From: Bacillota bacterium | GTDB lineage: Bacteria; Bacillota; Clostridia; Acetivibrionales; JAFADI01 | Direction: 5' to 3' | Assembly: GCA_023424965.1 (NCBI GenBank) | Contig: JAFADI010000010.1 | Span: 1 to 64,000, forward strand | DNA length: 64,000 nucleotides | Shown here: in pieces, positions 27,188-36,798 of the stretch | Position numbering within the stretch: the stretch's first letter is position 1 | Layout: the number at the start of each line of letters is the position of its first letter | Translations under genes and position numbers: made by a program | Notes under the pieces: generated by a model | The model's database searches: none | What the model saw: only the letters and a program-made list of their open reading frames with translations | Told to the model about the DNA's origin: nothing

Positions 27188-28176
27188 TACGACAGGATGG
27201 CATCGATTGCTTCAAGTTCTTCGGGATGAAAGCTCAGCCTGTCAAGGGCAGCCACATTTTCGTCAAGCTGGGAGGGTTTGCTGGCCCCGATGAGTGCGGA
27301 AGTGACCCTGCCTTCCCTCAAAACCCAGGCCAGAGACATCTGGGCCAGGCTTTGTCCCCTTTCCAAGGCAATGGCATTGAGCTTCCTCACTTTCTCCAGC
27401 ATATCCTCCGTAATGTTTTCCGTTTTGAGGAATACACTTGTGCCGGCGGCCCTGGAATCCTGGGGAATGCCTTTGAGGTACCTGTCCGTCAGGAGTCCCT
27501 GGGCCAGTGGTGAGAACACGATGGTCCCCACGCCTTCCTTGTGGAGAAGGGGCTGCAGATCTTTTTCGATCCAGCGGTCAAACATTGAATACCGGGGTTG
27601 GTGGATAAGGCAGGGAGTACCCAGGCCTTTCAGAATTTCAATGGCTCTCTCTGCCTCTTCCGCTTTATAGTTGGACAGGCCTATGTACAGGGCTTTTCCC
27701 TGCCTTACCGTGAGATCAAGAGCCGACATGGTTTCTTCCAGAGGTGTTTCCGGGTCCGGCCTGTGGTGATAGAAGATATCCACATATTCCAGTCCCATAC
27801 GCTTCAGACTCTGGTCCAGGCTGGATACCAGGTACTTTTTGGAGCCCCGGTCGCCATACGGGCCATCCCACATGGTGTAGCCCGCTTTGGTGGATATCAC
27901 CATCTCATCCCTGTAGCCGGAAAAGTCCGAGGCGAGAATCCGGCCGAAATTTTCTTCCGCGGACCCGGGCGGGGGACCATAGTTGTTGGCAAGGTCAAAA
28001 TGGGTGATGCCCAGGTCAAAAGCCCTGTGCAGCAAAGCCCTGGAATTTTCAAGGTTTGTCACTCCGCCGAAGTTGTGCCACAGTCCCAGGGAGAGGGCGG
28101 GGAGCTTGAGGCCGCTTTTTCCGCACCGGTTGTATACCATGGTGCCGTATCTGTTCATATCCGGTAAATAGTTCAT
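27187..28176 (-). CDS. Aldo/keto reductase, YghZ/glyceraldehyde-3-phosphate reductase-like
   Basis: 329 residues. Motifs: FDLANNYGPPPGSAEENFG (Asp and Tyr of the tetrad), ISTKAGYTMWDGPYGDRGSKK, YHHRPDPETPLEE (His) and LAQMSLAWVLREGRVTSALIG (cofactor domain). E. coli YghZ reduces L-glyceraldehyde 3-phosphate and methylglyoxal. The start at 28176 is chosen because GGAGG lies five bases before it; an in-frame ATG four codons earlier lacks a ribosome site. It converges with the other reductase and is divergent from the cobyrinate synthase gene. Confidence 0.9.
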   Translation of the reverse strand: MNYLPDMNRYGTMVYNRCGKSGLKLPALSLGLWHNFGGVTNLENSRALLHRAFDLGITHFDLANNYGPPPGSAEENFGRILASDFSGYRDEMVISTKAGYTMWDGPYGDRGSKKYLVSSLDQSLKRMGLEYVDIFYHHRPDPETPLEETMSALDLTVRQGKALYIGLSNYKAEEAERAIEILKGLGTPCLIHQPRYSMFDRWIEKDLQPLLHKEGVGTIVFSPLAQGLLTDRYLKGIPQDSRAAGTSVFLKTENITEDMLEKVRKLNAIALERGQSLAQMSLAWVLREGRVTSALIGASKPSQLDENVAALDRLSFHPEELEAIDAILS

Positions 28177-28232
28177 GGGAACCTCCATTCATTTTGTCGT
28201 CAGAGTACAGCTGTATGTAACGTGATATATAA

Positions 28233-28261
28233 ATTATATTCCGTGGAGGAAATGACTTCAA
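28233..28261 (-). promoter_or_regulatory. Promoter of the minus-strand reductase
   Basis: On the minus strand TTGAAG (28261-28256), 17-base spacer, TATAAT (28238-28233). Confidence 0.75.
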
Positions 28262-28295
28262 ATCAAAATTATTAAATATATGGACAGGCATTTTA

Positions 28296-28304
28296 TGCTA
28301 TAAT
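28296..28304 (+). promoter_or_regulatory. Extended -10 upstream of the cobyrinate synthase gene
   Basis: TGCTATAAT at 28296-28304, 45 bases before the start codon. No good -35 hexamer at the proper distance. Confidence 0.5.
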
Positions 28305-28348
28305 TTATTTTGAAATAATTGGTGGAGCAGGAAAGGAGTGAGGGCGGG

Positions 28349-29746
28349 ATGAAAATACCGCGCATCATCATTGCAGGCACAAACAGCGGCTGCGGCAAAA
28401 CCACCGTAACGACGGGCATTCTTGCGGCCCTTGTCAAAAGGGGATTGAAGGTTCAGCCTTTCAAGGTGGGACCCGATTATATCGACCCCATGTTTCACAC
28501 CTTTGTGACGGGACGGCATTCCAGAAACCTGGACAGTTGGATGTTAAACAGCGATATCGTCTCCCATCTCTTCGAAAAAAATGCGGCAGACAGTGACATT
28601 GCGGTGATCGAAGGGGTTATGGGCTTTTACGACGGCTTCGGCGGCTATTCCTCCGAGGGGAGCACCGCCCATGTGGCCAAAATCACCGGGTCTCCGGTGG
28701 TACTTGTTATCAACGGAGCGGGACTGTCCCTGACAATCTGTGCCCTCCTGCAGGGAATTGCGGACTTTGACAGGGAGATAGACCTTAAGGGCGTAATTAT
28801 AAACAATTTGAAAAGCGAGAGCCACTTTCAACTGTTAAAAGAAATCATTACTGAAAAAACCGGAGTCCGGGTACTGGGCTACATTCCGGCCATGCCTGAA
28901 ACCGGGTTGTCCAGCCGGCACCTGGGGCTGGTGCAAAGCTCTGAAATCCCCGACCTGAGGGAAAAGGTCAGCCGGGTGGCCCACCAGATCGAGAAGACGG
29001 TGGACCTGGACATGCTGCTGGGGATTGCCGGCGAGGCGGGAGATGCGGTCCGGAGTTCCATGGATTTCAACATTGTCAGGAGGAACGCGGGACCCAAAAT
29101 CGCCGTGGCCATGGACAAGGCCTTCAGCTTTTATTACAGGGACAACCTGGAGCTTCTGGAAGCCATGGGCGCGGAGCTTGCGTATTTCAGCCCCCTGAAG
29201 GACACCGGACTGCCCGGGGGGATTGAGGGCCTTTATGTGGGCGGCGGATATCCGGAGGTTTTTGCCGGAGAGCTCCAGGAGAATGGTTCCTTGAAGGAGG
29301 ATATCAGGAAAAGCATTGAAATGGGGCTGCCGGCCTATGCGGAATGCGGAGGCCTCATGTATCTGTCGGAATCCATAAAGAACCTGGAGGGCCAGGTCTT
29401 CCCCATGGTGGGGGTTCTGCCGGGGAAAAGCGAAATGACGGCTTCCCTTCAGCGGTTCGGGTATGTGGAAATAGAAACCACCAATGACAGCGTGGTGTCC
29501 AAAAAGGGCTACAGGATCAGGGCCCATGAGTTTCATTATTCTGTAACGGCGGTGGACTGGAGTGTTCCCGCCTGCTTTAAAGTGACCAGGAAGAGACGCG
29601 GGGCGGAAGCAAAGAGCTGGCAGTGCGGGTACCGGGTCAACCGGCTTCTGGCCGGTTACCCCCACCTTCATTTCTGGAGCAATACGGGCTTTGCCGAGCG
29701 GTTTGTCAACAGCTGCATCCAGTATGGGGCAGCCGCGCAAGGATGA
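28349..29746 (+). CDS. cbiA: Cobyrinate a,c-diamide synthase
   Basis: 465 residues. ATP- and glutamine-dependent amidation of the a and c side chains in cobalamin synthesis. The N-terminal P-loop is GTNSGCGKTTVTTG, followed by KVGPDYIDPMFH and VIEGVMGFYDGFGG. The C-terminal class I amidotransferase has the nucleophile Cys in YAECGGLMYLSES and the His in RAHEFHYS. No other corrin-ring genes are in the window. The lone copy may serve salvage, or the rest of the pathway is elsewhere. ATG 28349 is chosen over upstream codons for its GGGCGGG-like ribosome site. Confidence 0.94.
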   Translation: MKIPRIIIAGTNSGCGKTTVTTGILAALVKRGLKVQPFKVGPDYIDPMFHTFVTGRHSRNLDSWMLNSDIVSHLFEKNAADSDIAVIEGVMGFYDGFGGYSSEGSTAHVAKITGSPVVLVINGAGLSLTICALLQGIADFDREIDLKGVIINNLKSESHFQLLKEIITEKTGVRVLGYIPAMPETGLSSRHLGLVQSSEIPDLREKVSRVAHQIEKTVDLDMLLGIAGEAGDAVRSSMDFNIVRRNAGPKIAVAMDKAFSFYYRDNLELLEAMGAELAYFSPLKDTGLPGGIEGLYVGGGYPEVFAGELQENGSLKEDIRKSIEMGLPAYAECGGLMYLSESIKNLEGQVFPMVGVLPGKSEMTASLQRFGYVEIETTNDSVVSKKGYRIRAHEFHYSVTAVDWSVPACFKVTRKRRGAEAKSWQCGYRVNRLLAGYPHLHFWSNTGFAERFVNSCIQYGAAAQG

Positions 29747-29777
29747 GGACACGGGGAATTTCTCAGAGGAGTTGGAA

Positions 29778-30758
29778 ATGAAGCATCTGGTGCTGTTTTT
29801 ATATATACTTTCACTCATGGCAAGCATAGGAGCCGTCACGGTAGGAAGCTTTTTCTACTTCAAATTCCGGAACCGGGGATTGGGATACATAATTCTGGCG
29901 GGCGTATTCAGCACACTCATGCAGATTCTTGACATCTGCAACTATTACATCCAGGTCATAAGCAGCGATTTTTCCCATGTGGCGAATCTGGTGCTCATGT
30001 TCGGGATGATGGCCGTAAATGTAGGTTTGATCTATTATTTTACCCTGGCCGTGCACCACTTTACAGGGAAAGGTTTTTCCGGAGCGAAGAAAGTGGCCTA
30101 TTTTGCTTCCGCCGTCGGGGCCTTTGCGGTAGTGTGGTCAGCCGCCGTCTATTTGCATCGATATGGTTTGATCTCGGAAAGGGCGGAAAAGCATACCGGA
30201 TTTTTTATCTCCAACCTTTTTAATTTTGTCGGGTGTGTCTATAATGTGTACTTGCTTGTCGTAAATATAAACAGAGTTCCGGAAATAGTCAGGAAGGCTG
30301 TCATTTTCGGTCTGGCAGTCGTCGGAATCATTGCTCCTCTTTCGGTGCTTTCGAATATCATCGGGTACCTGCCCTTTTTCCCCAGATACCCTGTGGCTTT
30401 CTCACCCCTGGGCAATTTGCTCTTAAGCGGCATATGCCTTACTTTTGCAGCGCGGTATTTCCTGTCGGAGGAGTATAGAAATCATTCCTCCGTGACTGAA
30501 GCCGGCGAACCGGCTCTTCGCCGCACCGTGGAAGACCTGTTAAAAGGCTATGGACTGAGTGAAAGGGAGCAGGAAATAGCCGGACTGGTGGTGGAAGGGT
30601 GCAATAACAAGGAAATAGGAGAAAGACTCTTTATCTCGGCCAACACCGTGAGAAACCACGTCTACAGCATCTACCGGAAAATGGGAATCAAAAGCAGGTA
30701 TGAACTGATCAATGCATCTTCAGCACTTCAGAGCCTTAAAGCCCGCAGGACGGAATAA
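29778..30758 (+). CDS. Membrane-anchored LuxR-type regulator
   Basis: 326 residues. The N-terminal two thirds hold about seven hydrophobic helices (starting LVLFLYILSLMASIGAVTVG; last near LLLSGICLTFAARYFL). The C-terminal 60 residues are a LuxR/GerE helix-turn-helix: GLSEREQEIAGLVVEG, NKEIGERLFISANTVRNHV, YSIYRKMGIKSRYELIN. It is therefore a one-component regulator whose membrane part probably senses a ligand or membrane state. The ABC export operon starts right after its terminator and carries an 18-bp inverted repeat over its -35 region, a likely target. ATG 29778 has GAGG upstream. Confidence 0.88.
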   Translation: MKHLVLFLYILSLMASIGAVTVGSFFYFKFRNRGLGYIILAGVFSTLMQILDICNYYIQVISSDFSHVANLVLMFGMMAVNVGLIYYFTLAVHHFTGKGFSGAKKVAYFASAVGAFAVVWSAAVYLHRYGLISERAEKHTGFFISNLFNFVGCVYNVYLLVVNINRVPEIVRKAVIFGLAVVGIIAPLSVLSNIIGYLPFFPRYPVAFSPLGNLLLSGICLTFAARYFLSEEYRNHSSVTEAGEPALRRTVEDLLKGYGLSEREQEIAGLVVEGCNNKEIGERLFISANTVRNHVYSIYRKMGIKSRYELINASSALQSLKARRTE

Positions 30759-30779
30759 TGCCTGCTTTGAGGCATTTTT
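30757..30779 (+). terminator. Terminator overlapping the LuxR-type stop codon
   Basis: AATGCCT pairs with AGGCATT, loop GCTTTG, followed by a T-rich tail (TTTTTC). It starts inside the TAA stop. Confidence 0.8.
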
Positions 30780-30785
30780 CTTGAA

Positions 30786-30803
30786 ATAGTACACTTATAC
30801 TAT
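30786..30803 (+). promoter_or_regulatory. Inverted repeat, candidate LuxR-type binding site
   Basis: ATAGTA and TACTAT separated by six bases, centred about 43 bases before the predicted transcription start and touching the -35 hexamer. That is the geometry of an activator site. Assignment to the adjacent regulator is inference. Confidence 0.55.
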
Positions 30804-30831
30804 TGCAATCCCGGGCAATTGCCCCTATACT
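30803..30831 (+). promoter_or_regulatory. Promoter of the MacAB-like export operon
   Basis: TTGCAA (30803-30808), 17-base spacer, TATACT (30826-30831). The spacer holds the perfect 12-bp palindrome GGGCAATTGCCC (30813-30824), a possible second protein-binding site. Confidence 0.72.
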
Positions 30832-30887
30832 GTAAAGCTGACAACGGTGGCCTCGACGGAGGCTCCGGCCATATAGGGGGAAGCAGC

Positions 30888-33401
30888 ATGGGCATCGTAT
30901 TAAAATTTATTCTCCGGAGTATAAAAGAAAAAAAATTCAGGACCTTTCTGGTTCTATTTTCCATCACCATATCTTCCGCTCTTTTTTTAGCGTCGGTTTC
31001 CGCAGCCAGGACCCTGGAGAAAAATGCCATAGAGCAAAGAAGAGCCTATTTCGGCACCGCGGAAATCGTAATCCATGCCGGTGAAAAATCCCCATCCCCT
31101 GTTTTGAGCATGACGGGAGCCAAATCCATGGCAGACACCATGAACTATGTTGTGGGAGTAATCCAGGGAAGCGGCATATACAGGAGCGATAAAGGCGGCG
31201 AAACCCGGACGGCGAACCTGGAGCTCAACGGCTACAAACTGGAAGAACTCCGGCTCATGGGAAGGCTGAGCATGGAGAGGCAGCAAAAGCTTGAGCCCTT
31301 CCAGGGAATGAAGCTCATCGCAGGAGAAAAGACCGCAGAAAAGCTCGGCTGGGCGCTGGGCGATTACATCTCTATTGAAACCGCCGGCACTTCCTATAGA
31401 TTCCTGATTTCGGGCATCGCCCAATCAAAAGGCCTTTTTGTTGAAGACGGCCTTACGGCAAAGGTCGTGGTCCCCATGGATACCCTGGGGAGCATCTACG
31501 GCATAAAAGGAGGGGTGACGGCAATCCTGGCAAAGCCCGGAGATTTGATCAGTACGGGGAGTGCAATTGACCGGCTTTCACAGCTCTATAGAAATTACAT
31601 TGTGAGGGAAACGGTGGAAAAAGCAGACCTGAAGCGTGCGGCAGATTCCATCACGGTGCCGCTGATGGTTGTGCTGGTTCTGGTGCTTTGCATAAGCGTT
31701 TTTATCATCTACACCTCCTTCAAGGTAATGACAGCGGAAAGGCTGCCAATGATCGGTACATTCCGGAGCGTTGGCGCGGCCAGGATAACGACGGACCTGG
31801 TTCTGCTTTTTGAAAGCGCCCTTTACGGATTTTGCGGAGGGATGCTGGGATGCGGCCTTGGCGCCGGAGTACTGCGGCTGATGGTAAATTCCTTTGAGAA
31901 CCCGGCCGAAGGAGCTGCTGTGACCGGCTCTGGCCTTGTGATCCGGCCCTCCTATTTCATTTTTACACTGCTGCTGGCAGTTCTTTTATCCCTTGCAAGC
32001 GCATGGCTTCCCATCGCAAAAGCCTCAAGGCTCCCTGTGAAGGACGTGGTTCTCGGCAAGATGGAGGGGCAGGTTAAAATAAGGAAATGGCAGCCGGTAC
32101 CCGGCGTTGCCGCGTTGATATTCATACTTTTGGTGCCGCCGCTGGCCTCCCCCGATTTTGCGCTCCTTGCCGGCCTGCTTTCCGTGGTTCTTGCTTCCTT
32201 TGGCATCGTGATGCTCATCCCAATCCTCACCCGGGCCTTCATCCGGATTTTTGAAAAGCTGTACGGAGGCATCTTCGGCAACATAGGAATCCTGGCGGCA
32301 AAAAACCTCCGCCGGAACAAAAGCATGCTGAACAACATTTCTCTTCTGTCCATGGGCATTTCCGCCCTGCTGCTCATCTACACCGTGAATTTCAACATCA
32401 TAAAAGTGGTGTCCTCCACTTACCGCGATCTCAACTATGACGTAAGGATCACCGACATCGACGATGCCGGCAGGGATACGTTGAACAGGATGAGCAGGGT
32501 GGAGGGAGTAAGGGAGGTATACGGCCTTTTTGCCGAAGAAAATGTCGAAGTGCCGGGGACCAATAAACAGGTCAGGGTTGTTATGGGCGTTGATAAGACC
32601 AAATTTGGGGATTACTATAACCTGCACATGGAGGGGGACAGGGAGCAACTGTTTTCCCAACTGGAACAGGGCAGAAATATTCTGCTTTCCAACACGCTCA
32701 GGTACAAGTTCGGCGTGGAAAAAGGCGGCAGCTTCCGGCTGCAAACCCTCAGAGGGGAGAGGGAGTATACCGTGGCGGGTTTTTTCTCCTCTGCATGGGA
32801 AGGCGGCCAGCTGGCACTCCTGTCCGAAAAGTATCTGAAGATGGATTTTGGAACCAGCCGGTATAATGATATCCTGGTAAAAACCGATGAGGAGCCCGAA
32901 GTGGTATTAAAGGAATTGAGAGAACGCTTTGAGGCAAAAAATATTTATGCCCTGACCAAAAAGGGCTTCCAGGACATTGATGATACCAACAATGCAAAAA
33001 CCTTAAACATTCTGAAGGCCTTTTCCGTTATGGCCATGCTCATCGGAATTTTTGGCATCTTCAATAATTTTGCCATCGGATTCATGGAGAGAAAGCGGTC
33101 ACTGGCCCTTCTAAAGGCCGTGGGACTGGGCAGAAGCCAGTCCGTAAAAATGATTTTTATTGAAGCCCTGAGCGGGGGGATTGTCGGCAGCGCCGCAGGC
33201 ATCACTGCAGGTGTCCTTATGGTGAGGGTTTTTCCTTGCGTGCTAAAAGCCATCGATATGCCTGCGGTGGAGGTCAGCTATTCAGGCAGCCTTCTGGCAT
33301 ATGGGCTGCTCGCCGGAGTCACCGTGACCCTCGCCGCTTCCATGAGTCCCGCCTTGAAGTCTTCCAGGCTTGGCATCATTGATTCCATAAAGTACGAATA
33401 A
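30888..33401 (+). CDS. FtsX-like ABC permease, first copy
   Basis: 837 residues. An N-terminal membrane helix after a basic stretch (LKFILRSIKEKKFRTFLVLF), a large extracytoplasmic domain (about 45-250), then three helices of an FtsX module, a second membrane block near 410-510, a second external domain and a final FtsX module ending EVSYSGSLLAYGLLAGVTVT. It is a MacB/LolC-type mechanotransmission permease without its own ATPase domain. ATG 30888 is chosen from GGGGGAAGC upstream. It is followed by a paralogue, an ATPase and an adaptor protein, so the four probably form one exporter. Confidence 0.92.
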   Translation: MGIVLKFILRSIKEKKFRTFLVLFSITISSALFLASVSAARTLEKNAIEQRRAYFGTAEIVIHAGEKSPSPVLSMTGAKSMADTMNYVVGVIQGSGIYRSDKGGETRTANLELNGYKLEELRLMGRLSMERQQKLEPFQGMKLIAGEKTAEKLGWALGDYISIETAGTSYRFLISGIAQSKGLFVEDGLTAKVVVPMDTLGSIYGIKGGVTAILAKPGDLISTGSAIDRLSQLYRNYIVRETVEKADLKRAADSITVPLMVVLVLVLCISVFIIYTSFKVMTAERLPMIGTFRSVGAARITTDLVLLFESALYGFCGGMLGCGLGAGVLRLMVNSFENPAEGAAVTGSGLVIRPSYFIFTLLLAVLLSLASAWLPIAKASRLPVKDVVLGKMEGQVKIRKWQPVPGVAALIFILLVPPLASPDFALLAGLLSVVLASFGIVMLIPILTRAFIRIFEKLYGGIFGNIGILAAKNLRRNKSMLNNISLLSMGISALLLIYTVNFNIIKVVSSTYRDLNYDVRITDIDDAGRDTLNRMSRVEGVREVYGLFAEENVEVPGTNKQVRVVMGVDKTKFGDYYNLHMEGDREQLFSQLEQGRNILLSNTLRYKFGVEKGGSFRLQTLRGEREYTVAGFFSSAWEGGQLALLSEKYLKMDFGTSRYNDILVKTDEEPEVVLKELRERFEAKNIYALTKKGFQDIDDTNNAKTLNILKAFSVMAMLIGIFGIFNNFAIGFMERKRSLALLKAVGLGRSQSVKMIFIEALSGGIVGSAAGITAGVLMVRVFPCVLKAIDMPAVEVSYSGSLLAYGLLAGVTVTLAASMSPALKSSRLGIIDSIKYE

Positions 33402-33483
33402 CCAGCATTATTTGCTGCGGTATCCGATGATTACGGCACCCGTTTGAAACATTCGAGGCAGGGAAGGTGTATAGGTAATTGTT

Positions 33484-33510
33484 AAAAAGTACACATTGTG
33501 CTACTTTTTT
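33484..33510 (+). terminator. Terminator-like hairpin between the two permease genes
   Basis: AAAAAGTACAC pairs with GTGCTACTTTTT (one bulged base), loop ATT, running straight into T. It may attenuate expression of the second permease, ATPase and adaptor. The AGTACAC core also occurs in the inverted repeat before the first permease. Confidence 0.6.
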
Positions 33511-33587
33511 CAGACAAAACAAACCTGCATTCCGTAAAAATACACAACGACTTATACGGAAACAGAAAGATTTCAGAGGTGCCAGTA

Positions 33588-36107
33588 GTGGGTATAATTG
33601 TAAAATTCTTTATAACGAATATTCGAGAAAAAAAGCTGAGAACCTTCCTGATCATTTTTTCCATCACCATCTCGGCGGCTTTGTTTTTTGCTTCTTCCGC
33701 CACGACGGGTTCCATGGTAAAGATGTATGTGGACCAGATAAAGAAATTCTACGGCGATGCGGAAATCCTTGTGGAAGCTTCGGAAAAAGCGCCGTCCAGG
33801 TATTTCAATCCTGCGCTGCCCCAGGAATACAGGAGCCATATTCAATACTCCGTCGGGCTGTTTAATGGCATTGGGATCTACAAGCACAGCCGTGAGGGGG
33901 CCAAGGATGAGAACATTACCATCAATCTGAGGGGAATTGACTGGGAGGACCAGCAAACGATCAGCAAGCCGACCCTTGCAAGGGAGTATCAGCTGGACCC
34001 CTTCAAAGGCAAAAAAATAGTGATAAGCAAGAAAACGGCGGACAATTACGGGCTGCAAATCGGTAAAACTATTGAACTGAGCATCGAGGGAACGAAATAC
34101 AAGTTCCTGATCGGTGGAATAGCCGAGATGACAGGTCCCTTCACCGATGACGGCCGGTCCCATTTCGCCCTGGTGCCCAGGGAGATTTTAAGTACCATTT
34201 ACGGACAAAAAGGAAATGTGACCACTCTCTATATCAAAACCGTCAATTCCGCGGAGAAGCTGTGGCTTGTAAAAGGCCTGCAGGAGGACATGAAGCGCAG
34301 CTCTGTGAGGGAAACCCTTTCCCAGTCGGACCTGGAGGCCCAGACCGGCGGGGTGACGGTGGCCCTGTTCATGGCCCTGGTACTGGTGCTTTTTATGAGC
34401 ATATTTATCATCTACACCTCCTTCAAGGTGATAACGACGGAAAGACTCCCGGTGATAGGCACCTTCCGGAGCATCGGGGCGGAAAAAAGCACCACCAATT
34501 TCGTCTTGATGGCTGAGAGCGTCGGTTATGGCATCGTGGGAGGAATTCTGGGCTGCGGCCTTGGAGTGTTCATCCTTTACCTCATCGCCAAAGCCACAAC
34601 TCCCGCATGGGACCCGGGATATAAGACGGCGGTGGAGTTCAGCGTCCTTCAGATGGTCTTTACCTTTATCGCTGCGGTGCTCCTTTCCCTCTTCAGTTCC
34701 CTGATCCCCATCCTGAAGGTTTCAAGGATACCGGTAAAGGACATCGTGCTCAATAAGATCGAGAAGCAGGGGAAGAGGAACAGGCTGTGGAAGCCCGTAT
34801 TGGGACTGGTTTTACTGGTGGTGGTGTTTGTTCTGCCTCCGGTGGTGCAGGGGGATGTGGGCATTATGATCAATACGGTTTGCGTACTTTTGGCCATCGC
34901 CTCCGTAATACTGCTTCTGCCCTATATCGTCAACGGTTTTGTAGCTGTTTTCGAGAGGCTGTATGTGTTTGTATTCGGGAATGAAGGGGTTCTGGCGGTA
35001 AAGAACCTCAGGAACAACAAAAACCTGCTGAACAATGTATCCCTTCTGGCCATAGGCATATCCAGCCTGTTGATGATCAATACGGTAACTCAGAGCTCGG
35101 TCAGGGGAATCATCAATTACTTTGATACGGGCATGAAGTACCAGTTGTTTTTCTGGATGCCGGAGATGGACCGGAGCTACGAACCTATCATAAAGACCGT
35201 TGAGGGAGTTGACAGCGCCAAGGGCTTTTACAGCGGGGGTATGATCGATATCAAGGGAACGGACAAAAAGATTGAAAGCATTGAGGGCGTACAGAAGGAC
35301 TATTATATGGACTTTGTGGACATTACCCTCGGCGGGAGCAAGGAGGCCACCCGGAAAAAGCTTGAAGAGCTTGACAGTGAGAGAAGCATCATCATCACCG
35401 GCATGCTGAAGAACAAGCTGGGGGTGAACAAGGGGGACGTACTTACCCTGAAAATGCCGGTGGGGGACAGATCCTATAAAATCATCGACATCTGGGATTC
35501 CATGATGTACGGAGGCAATTACGCAGCAATTGCCGAGAAATATTTCAAAGCGGATATGGGAGCGAAATATTATTCCTTTATGGCCATAAAGACCCACGGG
35601 GATGCGGATGAACTGATGAAGACCCTTAAGGACAAATTTGCCAGGAGCCAGGCAGGAGGGCAGACCATGAAGGAGATAAAGGACGTCATCGTACAGTCCA
35701 ACTCCCAGATTTTCAACGTAATGAACGCTTTTTCCATCATCACCATACTCATAGGGATTTTTGGGGTTTTCAACAACCTCATGATCAGTTTCATCGAAAG
35801 AAAGCGTTCCCTGGCGGTTCTGCGGTCTGTGGGCATGAGCAAGCCCCAGATTGTCAAAATGATTTTCGTAGAATCCATGACGGGAGGACTCATCGGCGGA
35901 ATTGTGGGCGTATGTGCCGGAGTGGTCATGATATCCATCATGTCCTATGTGCTTACCATTGTCGTTGCAACCATCCCCATGAATTACTCCGCCGCCCTGC
36001 TGATATTATCGGCCAGTATCGGCATATTCATCATGGTTGCCGCATCCCTCGGACCGGCAATGAAATCGTCAAAGCTCAACATCATTGAGGCTGTAAAATA
36101 CGAGTAA
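33588..36107 (+). CDS. FtsX-like ABC permease, second copy
   Basis: 839 residues, same layout as the gene before it and clearly a paralogue: IIVKFFITNIREKKLRTFLIIF at the N-terminus, FtsX modules near 275-400 and at the end (AFSIITILIGIFGVFNNLMI; RKRSLAVLRSVGMSKPQIVKM). The start is taken as GTG 33588 with AGAGGTG upstream. This choice matches the paralogue's first residues (M-G-I-V-L-K-F against V-G-I-I-V-K-F), although the frame stays open to 33498. The two permeases probably pair as a heterodimer with the ATPase 18 bases downstream. Confidence 0.9.
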   Translation: MGIIVKFFITNIREKKLRTFLIIFSITISAALFFASSATTGSMVKMYVDQIKKFYGDAEILVEASEKAPSRYFNPALPQEYRSHIQYSVGLFNGIGIYKHSREGAKDENITINLRGIDWEDQQTISKPTLAREYQLDPFKGKKIVISKKTADNYGLQIGKTIELSIEGTKYKFLIGGIAEMTGPFTDDGRSHFALVPREILSTIYGQKGNVTTLYIKTVNSAEKLWLVKGLQEDMKRSSVRETLSQSDLEAQTGGVTVALFMALVLVLFMSIFIIYTSFKVITTERLPVIGTFRSIGAEKSTTNFVLMAESVGYGIVGGILGCGLGVFILYLIAKATTPAWDPGYKTAVEFSVLQMVFTFIAAVLLSLFSSLIPILKVSRIPVKDIVLNKIEKQGKRNRLWKPVLGLVLLVVVFVLPPVVQGDVGIMINTVCVLLAIASVILLLPYIVNGFVAVFERLYVFVFGNEGVLAVKNLRNNKNLLNNVSLLAIGISSLLMINTVTQSSVRGIINYFDTGMKYQLFFWMPEMDRSYEPIIKTVEGVDSAKGFYSGGMIDIKGTDKKIESIEGVQKDYYMDFVDITLGGSKEATRKKLEELDSERSIIITGMLKNKLGVNKGDVLTLKMPVGDRSYKIIDIWDSMMYGGNYAAIAEKYFKADMGAKYYSFMAIKTHGDADELMKTLKDKFARSQAGGQTMKEIKDVIVQSNSQIFNVMNAFSIITILIGIFGVFNNLMISFIERKRSLAVLRSVGMSKPQIVKMIFVESMTGGLIGGIVGVCAGVVMISIMSYVLTIVVATIPMNYSAALLILSASIGIFIMVAASLGPAMKSSKLNIIEAVKYE

Positions 36108-36125
36108 TTTTGGAGGACAGAGAAA

Positions 36126-36797
36126 ATGGAAGCGGTAATTGAAGCAATCAATTTGTGCAAAACCTTTAAACTTGGATCGGTAGATGTAGAGGTGCTTAAA
36201 AATATCGACCTTACAATAAATACCGGCGAATTTGCATCCATCATGGGCCCTTCGGGTTCGGGAAAGAGCACTTTGCTCTACCTCATCGGCGGGCTTGACA
36301 AACCCACCACCGGCAGTATCCGGATCAAGGGCAAGGAGCTGTCGGTAATGAAGGACAAGGAAGAGAGCATCATGCGGAGAAGGGACATTGGCTTTGTGTT
36401 CCAGTTTTACAACCTCATCCCCAACCTGAATGTGGAAGAAAATGTCATGCTGCCGGTGCTCCTTGACGGAAAAAAGCTCAAGGAATACAGGGGAAGGCTG
36501 GAAGAGATCCTGGAGGATGTGGGCCTTTCGGACAGGAGGCATCATACGCCGAGGGAGCTTTCGGGAGGACAGCAGCAGAGGGTGGCTATCGCCAGAGCGC
36601 TGATCAACGACCCGGATATCATCCTGGCAGATGAGCCCATAGGAAATCTTGACAGCAAGACGGGAACGGAGGTCATGCGGCTGCTGCAGAAGATAAACCT
36701 GCGGAAGGGCAAAACCATTGTGCAGGTGACCCACTCCAAAGAGGCGGCGGACTATGGGGAAAAAGTAATCAATGTAAGAGACGGGAGGATTGCGTAG
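36126..36797 (+). CDS. ABC transporter ATPase, MacB/LolD type
   Basis: 223 residues. Walker A GPSGSGKSTLLYLIGGLD, Q-loop FVFQFYNLIPNLNVEEN, signature LSGGQQQRVAIARAL, Walker B IILADEPIGNLDSKTG and the switch histidine in QVTHSKEAADYG. This is the standard ATPase for FtsX permeases that export or extract substrates from the membrane outer face. GGAGG precedes ATG 36126. The stop is one base before the next start codon, indicating tight coupling to the adaptor. Confidence 0.96.
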   Translation: MEAVIEAINLCKTFKLGSVDVEVLKNIDLTINTGEFASIMGPSGSGKSTLLYLIGGLDKPTTGSIRIKGKELSVMKDKEESIMRRRDIGFVFQFYNLIPNLNVEENVMLPVLLDGKKLKEYRGRLEEILEDVGLSDRRHHTPRELSGGQQQRVAIARALINDPDIILADEPIGNLDSKTGTEVMRLLQKINLRKGKTIVQVTHSKEAADYGEKVINVRDGRIA

Positions 36798-36798
36798 G

